Source: Brevibacillus parabrevis | GTDB taxonomy: Bacteria > Bacillota > Bacilli > Brevibacillales > Brevibacillaceae | Length of the DNA stretch: 64,000 nt | Reading direction: 5' to 3' | NCBI RefSeq assembly: GCF_003710905.1 | Contig: NZ_RHHV01000014.1 | Coordinates: forward strand, 124,001-188,000 | In this document: positions 53,250 to 63,047 of the stretch, piece after piece | Layout: each line of letters opens with the position of its first letter | Numbering within the stretch: position 1 is the stretch's first letter | Made by a program: the position numbers and the translations under genes | The notes under the pieces: model-generated | Database searches by the model: none | Seen by the model: the letters and a program-made list of their open reading frames with translations, nothing else | Told to the model about the DNA's origin: nothing

Positions 53250-53513
53250 AATAGCGACGAAAGAGAGTAGTATACGAAAGTGCTGCCTGACAGGGAAGCG
53301 CCGCCACAGACTGAGAGCGGCCGCAGGAATAGTCTTCGTAGAATTCACTCTGGAGCTGACCTCTGAACGCATGGCGCCGCTAGTAGGAGAGTCCGGGTCA
53401 TACCCGTTATCAATGACGAGGAGAGGCATGTCTTTTGGGAAAAAGGCGATGCCTAACTAGGGTGGTACCGCGAGAAACGAACAACTCGTCCCTTTTTGGG
53501 GCGGGTTTTTTTT
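53250..53513 (+). promoter_or_regulatory. T-box leader 2 (phenylalanine-type specifier TTC)
   Basis: Same layout as leader 1: lower helix AGAG/CTCT, 5' loop AGTAGTA, upper helix TACGAA/TTCGTA, and 3' loop GAATTCA with TTC at 53344-53346 (canonical GAA-codon-A). T-box AGGGTGGTACCGCG at 53459-53472; terminator ACTCGTCCC/GGGGCGGGT with T-run ends at 53513. Lies directly ahead of the transporter gene. Confidence 0.9.
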
Positions 53514-53558
53514 ATTCCATTGGAACAAGATGTATGTATAGTTGAGGAGTGATTGATC

Positions 53559-54899
53559 ATGAAAAATCAAACAGAGCAATGGACGAGCCGCCTCGGTTTT
53601 ATTTTGGCCGCTGCTGGCTCGGCGATTGGGCTGGGGGCGATCTGGAAATTCCCGTACATGGTAGGGACGAGCGGGGGAGGAGCATTTTTTTGTCTGTTTC
53701 TGATTTTTACGCTCGTCATCGGTTTGCCGTTGTTGCTCGGTGAATTTGTCATCGGCCGCAGTACGCAAAAAGAAGCGATCAGCGCCTATCGCGCGATTGC
53801 GCCGGGTACTTTGTGGCATTGGATCGGTCGGCTTGGAGTCGTGACGTGCTTTTTGCTGCTGTCGTTTTACAGTGTCGTCGGGGGCTGGATTCTTACTTAC
53901 TTGCTGCGCGGGGTGACGGGGCAGCTCATGGGCGCTTCGTATGAGCAGCTTTTCGGAGAAGTCATTTCCGCTCCATTCGGTTCTGTTGCCGCCCAGTTCG
54001 TGTTCATGCTGATTACAGCCTGGGTCGTGGCGCGCGGCGTGCAGAGCGGAATCGAATCCGCGAACAAATACATGATGCCGGCCTTGTTTATTCTTTTTCT
54101 CGTCCTGATGTTCCGTTCTCTAACATTGCCGGGAGCGATGGAGGGCGTGTCGTTCTTCCTCCGTCCGGACTTTTCCAAGCTGAGTGCGGAATCGATCTTG
54201 TACGCGCTGGGCCAATCGTTTTTCTCGCTCAGCGTCGGGGTATCCGTGATGGTGACGTACAGCTCGTATTTGGCGAAAAACGAAAGCCTTGTCCGTTCCG
54301 CAGGCTCGATCGTCGGCCTGAACCTTTTCGTCTCCCTGTTTGCCGGACTGGCGATTTTCCCTGCGGTTTTCTCGCTCGGCATGGAGCCGACGGCTGGGCC
54401 AGGTCTGCTGTTTATCGTTTTGCCATCCGTGTTTGAAAAGATTACGTTCGGCGGCTTTTTCCTGTTGATCTTCCTCGCCTTGTTCCTGTTTGCTACGCTG
54501 ACCTCGGCTTTTTCCATGCTGGAGATCATCGTCGCGTCTCTGACAAAAGGGAACGAAGCAAAAAGAAAGCGGCTGTCCTGGATCATCGGGCTGCTCATTT
54601 TCATCGTCGGAGCGCCTTCCGCCTTGTCGTTTGGCGTGTGGAGCGACATCAAGCTGTTTGACAAATCGATTTTCGACGCGTTCGATTTTCTCGTCAGCAA
54701 CATTTTGATGCCGCTTGGGGCTTTGCTGATCGCGATTTTCGTCCCGCTGAAAATGAAGCGGGAAGTGCTGATCGAGGAGCTGCGGGCTGACCATTCCCCG
54801 CTCAGCAAACGATTGTTTGTCATCTGGCTGCTGCTGTTGAAATACGTTTCCCCGCTGGCGATTGTGCTGGTGTTCATGCAAATGCTCGGGATCTGGTAA
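53559..54899 (+). CDS. Neurotransmitter:sodium symporter (NSS) family transporter
   Basis: 446 residues, eleven to twelve helices. The NSS opening [20 protein letters not shown] (TM1 with the unwound glycine region) and [18 protein letters not shown] are present, as are [19 protein letters not shown] and [11 protein letters not shown]. Bacterial NSS members import amino acids with Na+. Two phenylalanine-type T-boxes ahead of it point to aromatic amino-acid, probably phenylalanine, uptake. ATG at 53559 behind GAGGAG. Confidence 0.9.
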   Translation: MKNQTEQWTSRLGFILAAAGSAIGLGAIWKFPYMVGTSGGGAFFCLFLIFTLVIGLPLLLGEFVIGRSTQKEAISAYRAIAPGTLWHWIGRLGVVTCFLLLSFYSVVGGWILTYLLRGVTGQLMGASYEQLFGEVISAPFGSVAAQFVFMLITAWVVARGVQSGIESANKYMMPALFILFLVLMFRSLTLPGAMEGVSFFLRPDFSKLSAESILYALGQSFFSLSVGVSVMVTYSSYLAKNESLVRSAGSIVGLNLFVSLFAGLAIFPAVFSLGMEPTAGPGLLFIVLPSVFEKITFGGFFLLIFLALFLFATLTSAFSMLEIIVASLTKGNEAKRKRLSWIIGLLIFIVGAPSALSFGVWSDIKLFDKSIFDAFDFLVSNILMPLGALLIAIFVPLKMKREVLIEELRADHSPLSKRLFVIWLLLLKYVSPLAIVLVFMQMLGIW

Positions 54900-54911
54900 C
54901 ATCCATTCACG

Positions 54912-54956
54912 AAAAAGGAGTGCAACGGCGTCAACTGCCGCATGCACTCCTTTTTT
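54912..54956 (+). terminator. Terminator after NSS transporter
   Basis: Arms AAAAGGAGTGCA and TGCACTCCTTTT with inner CGGC/GCCG pairing. Confidence 0.82.
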
Positions 54957-55021
54957 CAGTGAAGCTGACTTTTCCTAGATTCCCGTTACGGGGAACGACG
55001 AAAGTTATGCGCGATCTCTCG

Positions 55022-56065
55022 TCAAGCGAAGAAAAAGGCTGTACCCAAAATAATGTACACCGTAAGCAAAAGCACCCCTTCGAACCAGTTGGTCGCTCCG
55101 TCTTTCGTGATCGAGATCGTAATGAACGTGGCGACTCCGATGGCGGCCAGTTCAAATGGCGTAAACACGATGTCCATCGGATTGCCGAGCAACAGGCTGA
55201 CTAAAACGAGTGTGGGCGCCACGAACAGCGCGATTTGCAAGCTGGAGCCGATGGCGATTTCCACGGCAGCGCCGATCCGTCCTTTCATGGCGAGCAACAG
55301 GGCAGCACTGTGCTCGGCGGCGTTTCCGATGATGGCGATGACGAACGCACCGACGAACAGCTCGGACCAGCCAAGCGAATGGGAGACGTGCTGGACGCCG
55401 TGCACAAGCCACTCGGAGACGACGGCGACAAACACGGTCGAGATGGCGAGCATCAGGATGGAGACGCCTTTTGACCAGACCGCGTCGCTTTCGTGCGGCT
55501 CGATATCGGACAAAAAGTCGCTGTGCGTAATCATCGAGAAAATCAGCCAGAGAACGTAGGCGATGATCAGCAAAATCGCGATGACGATGCTGAGCGTCTC
55601 AATTTTCACAGGCGGCAGCTCTCTCATGAAGACGGCAGGGATAAACAGCGCGACGATCGCCAGCGTCATCAGCGAAGCGTTGTGACCAGCGAGTCTGCTG
55701 TTGAAGTTTTGCTCCTTGTACTTGAGCCCGCCAAGCAACACGCTGAGTCCGAGCACGAGGAGCATGTTGCCGATGATCGCCCCGGTAATCGATGCCTTGA
55801 CCATGTCGAACAAGCCTTCCTTGACGAGGAAAAAAGCAATGATAAGTTCTGCGGCGTTGCCAAAAGTAGCGTTCAAAAACCCGCCGATCCGGTCACCGGC
55901 GTAATGCGCGACGCTTTCCGTCGATTTGCCGAGCCAGGCCGCGAGAAAAATAATCGCCAGGGCGGAGGTAGCAAATTGGAAAAACTCGTTTTCTGTAAAG
56001 TAGTGCGCGAAGGCAGCCAGCAGCACAGATGCTCCGACGAGCGAAAAGAAAAGTCGTAAATTCAT
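55022..56065 (-). CDS. cax: Calcium/proton exchanger (CaCA family, ChaA/YfkE-like)
   Basis: 347 residues, about eleven helices. Two opposed alpha-repeats are shown by [20 protein letters not shown] and [20 protein letters not shown], the signature of CAX antiporters. Exports Ca2+ in exchange for protons. Monocistronic. Confidence 0.92.
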   Translation of the reverse strand: MNLRLFFSLVGASVLLAAFAHYFTENEFFQFATSALAIIFLAAWLGKSTESVAHYAGDRIGGFLNATFGNAAELIIAFFLVKEGLFDMVKASITGAIIGNMLLVLGLSVLLGGLKYKEQNFNSRLAGHNASLMTLAIVALFIPAVFMRELPPVKIETLSIVIAILLIIAYVLWLIFSMITHSDFLSDIEPHESDAVWSKGVSILMLAISTVFVAVVSEWLVHGVQHVSHSLGWSELFVGAFVIAIIGNAAEHSAALLLAMKGRIGAAVEIAIGSSLQIALFVAPTLVLVSLLLGNPMDIVFTPFELAAIGVATFITISITKDGATNWFEGVLLLTVYIILGTAFFFA

Positions 56066-56235
56066 GTGATCACCTCAGATGCAGAATCAAATTACTTACC
56101 TACCTATTGAATCATACCAGCATTGTCTTCCTTTTTGTACCAAAAAGTTGGTGCCTGCGCGGAATTAGGAAGATAGGTATAGAGTTCCTCTTCTGACAGA
56201 AACTAAACGATGAAACAAGACAGGGAGGTGCTTTT

Positions 56236-56496
56236 ATGACCAAGCCGATGCTTTGTCCTACATGCAAGTCAAACCGGATGCGCTTTACGATCATCGAGCA
56301 AGTACCGCGCTACATGCGTCTCGACCCGCAAACAGGCGAGGTGGTTCAGCAACTGTCGAGCGAGGAGCTGGACATTTTTCATCAGCCGTATAAAGGCGAC
56401 TCATACATGATCCAGTGTGGAGTGTGCGGCACGACGGAATCAGAAGAGCGCTTTGTCAAAATGGCAGAGCATATGCAGACCCAGCGTTCGCAATGA
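56236..56496 (+). CDS. Small zinc-ribbon-like protein, 86 aa
   Basis: Two CxxC knuckles, CPTC near residue 7 and CGVC near residue 61, suggest one zinc ribbon. Between them the chain is charged with a helix near SSEELDIFHQPYKGDSYMIQ. Role unknown. ATG at 56236 behind GGGAGGTGC. Confidence 0.78.
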   Translation: MTKPMLCPTCKSNRMRFTIIEQVPRYMRLDPQTGEVVQQLSSEELDIFHQPYKGDSYMIQCGVCGTTESEERFVKMAEHMQTQRSQ

Positions 56497-56570
56497 ACGC
56501 AGTTTCTGCGGACAAAAGGGAACAGGCACGCAGTCTTGTTGACTGTAGTGCCTGTTTTCGTGTTTCGGGC

Positions 56571-57335
56571 TTATCGGCAGAAGATGTGCCGGCCGATTTT
56601 TTTGATTTGCGGGCGGCTCCAAATCCAGCCGGATGTGGCTGTGTCCGGGTTGAAGTAGTAGATGGCTCCTCCGGTTGGGTCCCAGCCTTTCAGCGCATCG
56701 TTGACCGCTTTTTTGGACTGTTCGTTTGGGGTCAGCCAAATTTGTCCGTCCGCTACGGCAGTGAATGCGCGAGGCTCGAAGATTACTCCGGCTGGCGTGT
56801 TCGGGAAGGCGGGGTTTTTCGTCCGGTTCAAGATGACCGCCGCAACGGCTACCTGACCGATGTACGGCTCGCCGCGAGATTCGCCGTATACCGCATTTGC
56901 CATCAGCCGCAAGTCGTTGGCTGATATGTTGGCGGCGTGGTACGTCTCTTTTTTCGGATTGCTTGGCGCGGGTGCGCTTGGAGCCGCCTGCGACGCGCCC
57001 AAATCCGCAGCGGTTGGCTTGTAGTTTTTGGTGGCATTGTACAGCTTCACTTTCGTTTTCGGCCCCAAAACGCCATCTACGGGCAAACCAAACTCATACT
57101 GAAAGTTGCGGAGTGCCCAGTAAGAGCGCCAGCCGAAAATACCGTCAACCGTTCCGGTGTAAAACCCTAAATGCTTGAGACGGTATTGCATTTCGCGAAC
57201 ATCGCTTCCTTCTGTGCCGACTTTGACGACTTGTTGGCTGAATGCGTCAGAACGCAGCGGGGAAGCCATGACGGCGGTGGTGACGACGATTGCTACTGCT
57301 GCCAGTGCGATCAGCCATTTCACAGGCTGCTTCAT
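56571..57335 (-). CDS. sleB: Spore cortex-lytic enzyme SleB
   Basis: 254 residues: signal peptide, a peptidoglycan-binding domain (EMQYRLKHLGFYTGTVDGIF, residues about 48-102), Pro/Ala linker, then a lytic domain of the hydrolase_2 class (DLRLMANAVYGESRGEPYIG with the catalytic Glu). In Bacillus SleB is a germination-specific lytic transglycosylase and is co-transcribed with ypeB; no ypeB follows here. ATG at 57335 behind AAAGGAGGATC. Confidence 0.92.
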   Translation of the reverse strand: MKQPVKWLIALAAVAIVVTTAVMASPLRSDAFSQQVVKVGTEGSDVREMQYRLKHLGFYTGTVDGIFGWRSYWALRNFQYEFGLPVDGVLGPKTKVKLYNATKNYKPTAADLGASQAAPSAPAPSNPKKETYHAANISANDLRLMANAVYGESRGEPYIGQVAVAAVILNRTKNPAFPNTPAGVIFEPRAFTAVADGQIWLTPNEQSKKAVNDALKGWDPTGGAIYYFNPDTATSGWIWSRPQIKKIGRHIFCR

Positions 57336-57477
57336 TTTTGATCCTCCTTTGGGAATGTGCTTATCAGCTGATGATAATTGTTAGGTTCTCCAACTTTCTA
57401 CAACAGGCCCTAGTAAAATATTGGAGAATGCGTACACTACCATTGACTTTTCGCTAACGAAGAATGGAGGAGTAACG

Positions 57478-59106
57478 ATGCTTGTGGCGCAATATCTTTC
57501 CAGGCAGCTCGCCGAATGGGGAGTCAAACGCATTTACGGAGTGGCCGGGGATGGCATTTTTGCCTGGCTGGATTCACTGGGGAAGCAGTCAGAGCTGCAA
57601 TATATCGCATGCAAACACGAGTCTGCCGCCGCGATGATGGCGAGTGCGGAAGCGAAGCTGACTGGCAAGCCGGCGGTATGTACCGCGACGATGGGGCCGG
57701 GATTTGTCAATCTGCTCAATGGATTGGCGGACGCGCATACAGACCGCGTTCCTGTCATCGCCATTACCGGACAAGTCGAGACAGCCAAGCTCGGGGGCGG
57801 CTACAAGCAGTATGTGGCGCAGGAAGACATGATTCGCCCGATCAGCTGCTATCAGGCGACGGTGACTGAACCAGATGCCGTGGGCGAGGTGCTCCATCGC
57901 GCTTTTGTTTCCGCCGCGCAGCAAAAAGACGTCGCGCATCTGTCCATTTGCAAAAATGTGTTTGCCGAAAAAACGCAAGCGACAATCCTTCCGTCATTGC
58001 CACGCATCCCGCGCGTGCTGGGTGATCGCGTAGAGATCGAATCGGCGGCTGACCAGATCATGCAGGCCAAAGCGCCGCTCGTTTTGCTCGGGATTGGCGC
58101 GCGGCAGTCGGCGGCACTTTGCTTGCGGTTCGCTGAACAGCTTGGGGCCGGGATTGTTTTGTCTTTAGGGGCAAAAGGGGCCATCGACGAGTCGCATCGA
58201 CTTGTGCTGGGCGGCTTGGGTGAAGGGGGAAGCGAGGGGGTGCTGCAAGCGCTTGACGAAGCGGATTTGCTCGTCATTTTGGGGGCGAGCTGGTTTCCGA
58301 AAGAGTTTATTCCGAAGCATCTGCCGATTATTCAGGTCGATCATGCTGCTACGTCTATGCATGCACAGCCGAAGCTTCTTTCCGTCACTGCCGATCTGCT
58401 GGACGTATTGCCGCTGTGGCTTGCCCGTTTAAAAAATCGTCAGCGTGGCGAAGCTTGGGAACAGAGAGTAGAGAGCTGGCATGAGCAGCTTTGGGCGGAA
58501 AATGAGCAAATCAGCAAGGCGTCATCGCCCGACGAAGCGGTGAAGCCGGAGTTGTTATTGCATACAGTAGGGCGAATGGTGGCGGAGGACGCGATTGTGG
58601 CGCTCGATACCGGAGAGCATACGATCTGGTTTAATCGCGCATTTCGCGCAGTCAGGCAGTACCCGCTGTTTTCCGGGAAGTGGCGCACGATGGGCTTCGG
58701 CCTGCCAGCCGCGATTGCGGCCAAGCTCGCTTTTCCCGACAGACAAGTCGTGTGTGTGACAGGCGACGGCGGACTGCAAATGAACCTCGCGGAGCTGATG
58801 ACGGCGGTGGAGCAGCAGCTTGCGATCACGCTGATCGTCGTCAACAACCAGACGCTCGGCTTGGAGGAGTTGAAAATGAAGCAGGAAGGCTACGGCTCCT
58901 TCGGCGTGAGGCTGACAAATCCAGACTTTTGCCTGTGGGCCAAGGCGTGCGGGGCTGACTCCGTGTCGGTGCGCAGCGCTGTGGAGCTGGAGCCGGCTTT
59001 GCAGCAAGCGCTCGCCAGCAATCGTTTGACACTGCTTGACATTCATTGCACCGCTCCGACATTAACCGAGAGAAAAAAACAAATCCCCTTCCAAGCCCAA
59101 GCATGA
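57478..59106 (+). CDS. Thiamine-diphosphate-dependent enzyme (pyruvate oxidase / acetolactate synthase-like)
   Basis: 542 residues. The activating Glu is in CKHESAAAMMASAEAKLTG. The ThDP/Mg motif runs GDGGLQMNLAELMTAVEQQL then NNQTLGLEE. The middle domain (about 190-330) would hold FAD in the POX/ALS families. No HMP or partner subunit gene is adjacent, so a homotetrameric pyruvate oxidase-type enzyme is likely; the reaction is uncertain. ATG at 57478 behind GGAGGAGTAACG. Confidence 0.85.
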   Translation: MLVAQYLSRQLAEWGVKRIYGVAGDGIFAWLDSLGKQSELQYIACKHESAAAMMASAEAKLTGKPAVCTATMGPGFVNLLNGLADAHTDRVPVIAITGQVETAKLGGGYKQYVAQEDMIRPISCYQATVTEPDAVGEVLHRAFVSAAQQKDVAHLSICKNVFAEKTQATILPSLPRIPRVLGDRVEIESAADQIMQAKAPLVLLGIGARQSAALCLRFAEQLGAGIVLSLGAKGAIDESHRLVLGGLGEGGSEGVLQALDEADLLVILGASWFPKEFIPKHLPIIQVDHAATSMHAQPKLLSVTADLLDVLPLWLARLKNRQRGEAWEQRVESWHEQLWAENEQISKASSPDEAVKPELLLHTVGRMVAEDAIVALDTGEHTIWFNRAFRAVRQYPLFSGKWRTMGFGLPAAIAAKLAFPDRQVVCVTGDGGLQMNLAELMTAVEQQLAITLIVVNNQTLGLEELKMKQEGYGSFGVRLTNPDFCLWAKACGADSVSVRSAVELEPALQQALASNRLTLLDIHCTAPTLTERKKQIPFQAQA

Positions 59107-59182
59107 TTTGTTTATAATGAAAGAAAAATCAGATAACACGGGAAGAGCCGTTATCATTCGGTCAAAAGAGGAGGGCATCCTG

Positions 59183-59518
59183 ATGGCTGAAAGACTGGGC
59201 GAGATCAGAGTGGCCGATCAAGTGATCGCGATCATTGCCGCTGTGGCAGTAGAGGATGTATTGGAGATTTCGGTGAGATCCGGCGGTTTGTATCAAGATT
59301 TGGCGAAAAAGCTGAATGGCGGTGCAAAAGGAATCACGGTAGCGGTAACGGAGGACAGGGTCATCATTGACATGCGGGTATCCGTCCGTTACGGATCGCA
59401 AATTCATCACGTTTGCCACACGCTGCAAGAAAAGGTGAAAGAAGCGGTGGAGAGCCTGACCGGACTGTTTGTGGATGCGGTCAACGTGCATGTGGAGAGC
59501 GTCGATATCAGCAAATAA
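59183..59518 (+). CDS. Asp23/Gls24 family envelope stress protein
   Basis: 111 residues: GEIRVADQVIAIIAAVAVED and KGITVAVTEDRVIIDMRVSV, matching the Asp23 (DUF322) family. Such proteins sit at the membrane or envelope in stress responses. ATG at 59183 behind AGAGGAGGGCATCC; a longer frame upstream lacks a good ribosome site. Confidence 0.9.
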   Translation: MAERLGEIRVADQVIAIIAAVAVEDVLEISVRSGGLYQDLAKKLNGGAKGITVAVTEDRVIIDMRVSVRYGSQIHHVCHTLQEKVKEAVESLTGLFVDAVNVHVESVDISK

Positions 59519-59550
59519 AAACGACCTGCGCAGCAGCAGGCCGTTTTTTC
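59517..59550. terminator. Terminator between Asp23 gene and ftsW-type gene
   Basis: Arms AAAACGACCTGC and GCAGGCCGTTTT. Confidence 0.8.
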
Positions 59551-59570
59551 TTTGGAGACGAATAGGCGCC

Positions 59571-60740
59571 CTACATCGAGTACGGCTGTTTTTTCATCTG
59601 TTCTTCCAGCTTTTGGCGGCTGACCTCACGTGATACGCTCAGCAAGAAGCCTGTCGAGATCAGACAAACGAGCAGGGATGACCCCCCGTAGCTGATAAAA
59701 GGCAGCGGCACGCCTGTCAGCGGGATCAGTCCGGTTACGCCACCGATATTCAAGATCGCCTGCAAGGCAATCATCGTGACGACACCGATTCCGGCCAAGC
59801 TGGCAAACGTGTCTTTGACGCGCAGGCAAATATGGATGCCGCGCAACAAAAACAGCAAATAAACCAGCAAAAACAAGGAAGCACCGATGAAGCCAAGCTC
59901 CTCAGTAATGATCGAGAAAATAAAGTCGGTATGCATCTCGGGCAAGTACAAATACTTTTGGATGCTCTTCCCGAAGCCAGTCCCGGACAATCCTCCGTGA
60001 GCGATGGCGATCCACGACTGAATGATGTTGTACCCGGTTCCGCTTGGATCGTTCCAGGGATTGAGGTAAGAGTTGATCCGGTTCAAGGCGTGAGACTTCG
60101 TCGTGATGTAGGCAAGCAAGGCGACGGTGACAACCGGACCGCCGAGGCCGATCAGATGACGAAGTCTGGCCCCGCCGCAGATCATCACAACGAGAGCACT
60201 CCCGAGCAAAATGGCGGCAGACCCGAGATCGGGCTGCACGACAATCAGGAGAAAAAACAAACCTGTGACCATGAGCGGCGGCAGCAAACCTGACTTGAGT
60301 TTGCGTACACCTTCTCCTTTTTTCGAGAGAATGGCCGCCAGGTACAAGATCAGGCCAAGCTTGGCAAACTCTGCTGGTTGCAGGTTGGATGAGCCGATTT
60401 GGAACCAGGACCGCGCTCCCTTGATATTGACACCGATTCCCGGAATCAGTACGAGCACGAGCATGAAGAAGCTCACCATCGCAATCAGCAGGAAATTGCG
60501 TTTGTAAAAGGAGAAGGGAATATTCATGGCGACCAGCATGCCGACGACACCGATCAGGAGGAAGCGAATTTGCCGCTTCACGAAATACAGCTCGTCCCCG
60601 TTGCAATAGGAGCAGCCATTGGCTGTGAAGCTGGTCAGGGCGAAAATGGAGCTTGAGCTAAGCACCATGGTAATACCAAACCCGACAATCAGGGCAGTTA
60701 AAAACAGGAGCAGGAAGTCAGGTACGCCCCTCGTCTTCAC
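59571..60740 (-). CDS. ftsW: FtsW/RodA/SpoVE family peptidoglycan polymerase
   Basis: 389 residues, about ten helices. SEDS-family marks include LGLILYLAAILSKKGE, VVQPDLGSAAILL, AIAHGGLSGTGFGKS and the end block PLTGVPLPFISYGGSS. FtsW acts in division, RodA in elongation and SpoVE in sporulation; the particular paralogue cannot be chosen here. GTG at 60740 behind AGAAGGGGGTATTACC. Confidence 0.88.
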   Translation of the reverse strand: MKTRGVPDFLLLFLTALIVGFGITMVLSSSSIFALTSFTANGCSYCNGDELYFVKRQIRFLLIGVVGMLVAMNIPFSFYKRNFLLIAMVSFFMLVLVLIPGIGVNIKGARSWFQIGSSNLQPAEFAKLGLILYLAAILSKKGEGVRKLKSGLLPPLMVTGLFFLLIVVQPDLGSAAILLGSALVVMICGGARLRHLIGLGGPVVTVALLAYITTKSHALNRINSYLNPWNDPSGTGYNIIQSWIAIAHGGLSGTGFGKSIQKYLYLPEMHTDFIFSIITEELGFIGASLFLLVYLLFLLRGIHICLRVKDTFASLAGIGVVTMIALQAILNIGGVTGLIPLTGVPLPFISYGGSSLLVCLISTGFLLSVSREVSRQKLEEQMKKQPYSM

Positions 60741-60762
60741 GGTAATACCCCCTTCTACGTGA

Positions 60763-60786
60763 AACAGAGAGGGGATACCTCTCTGT
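60763..60786 (-). terminator. Hairpin between two minus-strand genes
   Basis: Arms ACAGAGAGG and CCTCTCTGT, with only a short T-stretch (GTTTC) after it. It may terminate the YugN-like gene or weaken read-through into the ftsW gene. Confidence 0.5.
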
Positions 60787-60811
60787 ATCGCAAGACATTT
60801 TCATTTTGAAA

Positions 60812-61156
60812 TTAGTGCGAGGAAAGCTTTTCGCCGAGCATTTGCAGTTTCAGCTTGGCAGTTTTTACAACGGAATCAGGCATTGGATAGTCGTAGTCCA
60901 ATCCGTGTGGGAAAAGGTGTTTGCCCATGTACGGCTCATCCAATTTCAGGACAGCGTGGGAATCTTCCAGCTTGCCTTCGGTCACGTTTGCTTCGATGCG
61001 CAAGTAGTAAACGTTTCCTTTATCTTGGATTTTATAATCGTATGTAGCGTGCTTGTAATCCCAGGCGCCACGATCAAAGCCGAGTTCGCTCATGTAATGT
61101 TCCAGATCAGCGAAAAAAACTTCTTTCGTGCCAATCCCCGTGTCCTTGATAACCAT
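60812..61156 (-). CDS. YugN-like family protein
   Basis: 114 residues with the YugN profile: FFADLEHYMSELGFDRGAWD, HATYDYKIQDKGNVYYLRIE and GKHLFPHGLDYD. Soluble, function unknown. ATG at 61156 behind TAGGAGGAAAAAG. Confidence 0.87.
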   Translation of the reverse strand: MVIKDTGIGTKEVFFADLEHYMSELGFDRGAWDYKHATYDYKIQDKGNVYYLRIEANVTEGKLEDSHAVLKLDEPYMGKHLFPHGLDYDYPMPDSVVKTAKLKLQMLGEKLSSH

Positions 61157-61338
61157 TCTTTTTCCTCCTACAAATGGTGAGATTTTCACTTATTAATGAT
61201 AGTCTGTTTTTGGAAGAAGCGCAATGCATAACTCTGTTCCGCCACGATCTTATCATACCCTTTTGCAGCGCATGAAATGAGAGCAGAGAGGACACACTAC
61301 AACCGTTCATTAGCAAACAGCAAAAGGAGGAGAACAAG

Positions 61339-61779
61339 ATGGCGAAAGTGGAAAACCGCACACTGCGCGAAATTATGACCAAAGATGTCGCAACGGTGAC
61401 GCTTAAGGATAATGTGTACGAAGTAGCTTGCAAAATGCGCGACTGGAACGTCGGTGTCATTCCGGTTGTCGATGAAAAGAACGATGTGATCGGGGTAATT
61501 ACGGATCGCGATATCGTCATTCGCGGCCTGGCCGAGAAGCATGAAGGCTCGACGGCGACAGAGGTCGTCATGACCAAGGACATCGTTCTCGGCCAGCCGG
61601 GCATGACGGTCGATGAAGCAGCAAAAATCATGGCTGAGCACCAAATTCGTCGCCTGCCTGTCGTAGAAAACGGCAAGCTGGTCGGGATTGTCGCGATTGC
61701 GGACATGGCGATCCGCCAAGTACACCACGATGAGGCGAGCGATGCGCTTCAGGAAATTTCCGAGCCTGCCCGCCACTAA
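61339..61779 (+). CDS. Tandem CBS-domain protein
   Basis: 146 residues with two CBS domains (about 8-65 and 75-135): IMTKDVATVTLKDNVYEVAC, GVIPVVDEKNDVIGVITDRD, and IRRLPVVENGKLVGIVAIAD. Such stand-alone pairs bind adenine nucleotides; target unknown. ATG at 61339 behind AAAAGGAGGAGAAC. Confidence 0.92.
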   Translation: MAKVENRTLREIMTKDVATVTLKDNVYEVACKMRDWNVGVIPVVDEKNDVIGVITDRDIVIRGLAEKHEGSTATEVVMTKDIVLGQPGMTVDEAAKIMAEHQIRRLPVVENGKLVGIVAIADMAIRQVHHDEASDALQEISEPARH

Positions 61780-61808
61780 CAGGCGGATACAAGAGAAGCA
61801 ACCTGAGA

Positions 61809-61836
61809 AAAAGCTGCCGCACAGGCAGTTTTTTTC
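61809..61836 (+). terminator. Terminator after CBS gene
   Basis: Arms CTGCC and GGCAG with flanking A/T runs. Confidence 0.65.
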
Positions 61837-61907
61837 GTTTTTCCCTGTACATTGACGCAACGGTAAGGTATATGATACCGATAAGAAGCTGACAGGGAGA
61901 GAAATGC

Positions 61908-62957
61908 ATGCTGATCAATGATATGGCGCGCAGGCTGCAAATTACGCCAAGAGCGATTCGTTATTATGAAGAAAAAGAGCTGATCAAGCCGGCCAAAGCA
62001 GATGAGTCCGGGTATCGTCATTTTACCGAAGAAGATGTATGGCGATTGCAAACGATCATCACGCTGCGCGAGGTCGGCATGTCGATTGACGATATACGCG
62101 AGCTGCTCTCGCAAATGAAGGAGCAGGAAGGCAGTCTGCTGCATTATCTGGATCTCCAGCGCTCTTTCATGTACACGCGATGGGTGGAAATGGCCAAAGT
62201 CATCCAGACGACAGAAGCGATGATCGAGCGGATCGGACACAGTCAAACGATCGATCCAGCCGAGTTGTTCGAGCTGGCTGAGGCGAACAAACGGTTGCGG
62301 CAGTCCCGCGACAACTGGGTGGATCGCTGGAATTTCAACCAGATCGCCAACTATTACGACGACTGGGTCACCAGCGAATCGCAAAGCTTTAACGCCCACC
62401 AATCATACGAGACAGTGCTGGACGAGGTCGTCGCCGCACTTGGCCCGATTCACGGGGAGATCGGACTGGACGCAGGCACGGGTACAGGCAATCTCGCCAA
62501 ACGGCTGGTCAGCCAGGGAGCGATCATGAGCGGCTTTGACCAGTCGCCGCAAATGCTGAACCGTTGCCGCAGCAAACTGCCTGCCATGGAAACGAAGCTC
62601 GGCACCTTTTTCGCCTTCCCGTTTCTGGAAAATCGCTTTGATTTTGTGGCGACGAGCTACGCGCTGCACCATCTCGACGATGAGCAAAAGCTGCTCGCCT
62701 TGGCGGAGTGCCGCCGTGTACTGAAGCCGACAGGGCGCCTGGTGATTGCGGATTTCATGTTTGTGGATGAAGGGCACAGGCAGGCGCACATCGCTGAGCT
62801 GACCAGAGAAGGCAAAGACGAAGCGATCATGCAAATCCACGATCGGTTTTACGCCGATCGCTCCCGGTTGCTTGCAGAGCTTGACGCTCTCGGCTTTCAA
62901 ATCGAGGCGAAGCAACTGACCGTCTACACGCATTTGCTCATCGCCAGACTGCGCTAA
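61908..62957 (+). CDS. MerR-type regulator fused to a SAM-dependent methyltransferase
   Basis: 349 residues. Residues 1-115 are a MerR HTH with recognition of TPRAIRYYEEKELIKPAKAD and a dimerisation helix. Residues about 150-349 are a class I methyltransferase (GLDAGTGTGNLAKRL as motif I, then ENRFDFVATSYALHHLDDEQ and GRLVIADFMFVDEG). The methyl acceptor is unknown. It may sense a metabolite through the enzyme domain; that is inference. ATG at 61908 behind ACAGGGAGAG. Confidence 0.87.
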   Translation: MLINDMARRLQITPRAIRYYEEKELIKPAKADESGYRHFTEEDVWRLQTIITLREVGMSIDDIRELLSQMKEQEGSLLHYLDLQRSFMYTRWVEMAKVIQTTEAMIERIGHSQTIDPAELFELAEANKRLRQSRDNWVDRWNFNQIANYYDDWVTSESQSFNAHQSYETVLDEVVAALGPIHGEIGLDAGTGTGNLAKRLVSQGAIMSGFDQSPQMLNRCRSKLPAMETKLGTFFAFPFLENRFDFVATSYALHHLDDEQKLLALAECRRVLKPTGRLVIADFMFVDEGHRQAHIAELTREGKDEAIMQIHDRFYADRSRLLAELDALGFQIEAKQLTVYTHLLIARLR

Positions 62958-63047
62958 AACATTCCTTTACTTTTGGGCTCTTCCAATCGCTGACACGTGC
63001 CTAGCCTTCTGCATAGGCTGTAACGAGAAGGAAAGGAGGACTCCACT

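Noticed and set aside
53360..53380. GAAC-NNN triplets (GGC or GCA) downstream in the two T-boxes as possible specifiers for Gly and Ala
   Set aside because: Folding both leaders by hand puts these triplets after Stem I. The loops with AGTA opposite GAA both contain TTC, and the flanking helices agree between the two leaders.
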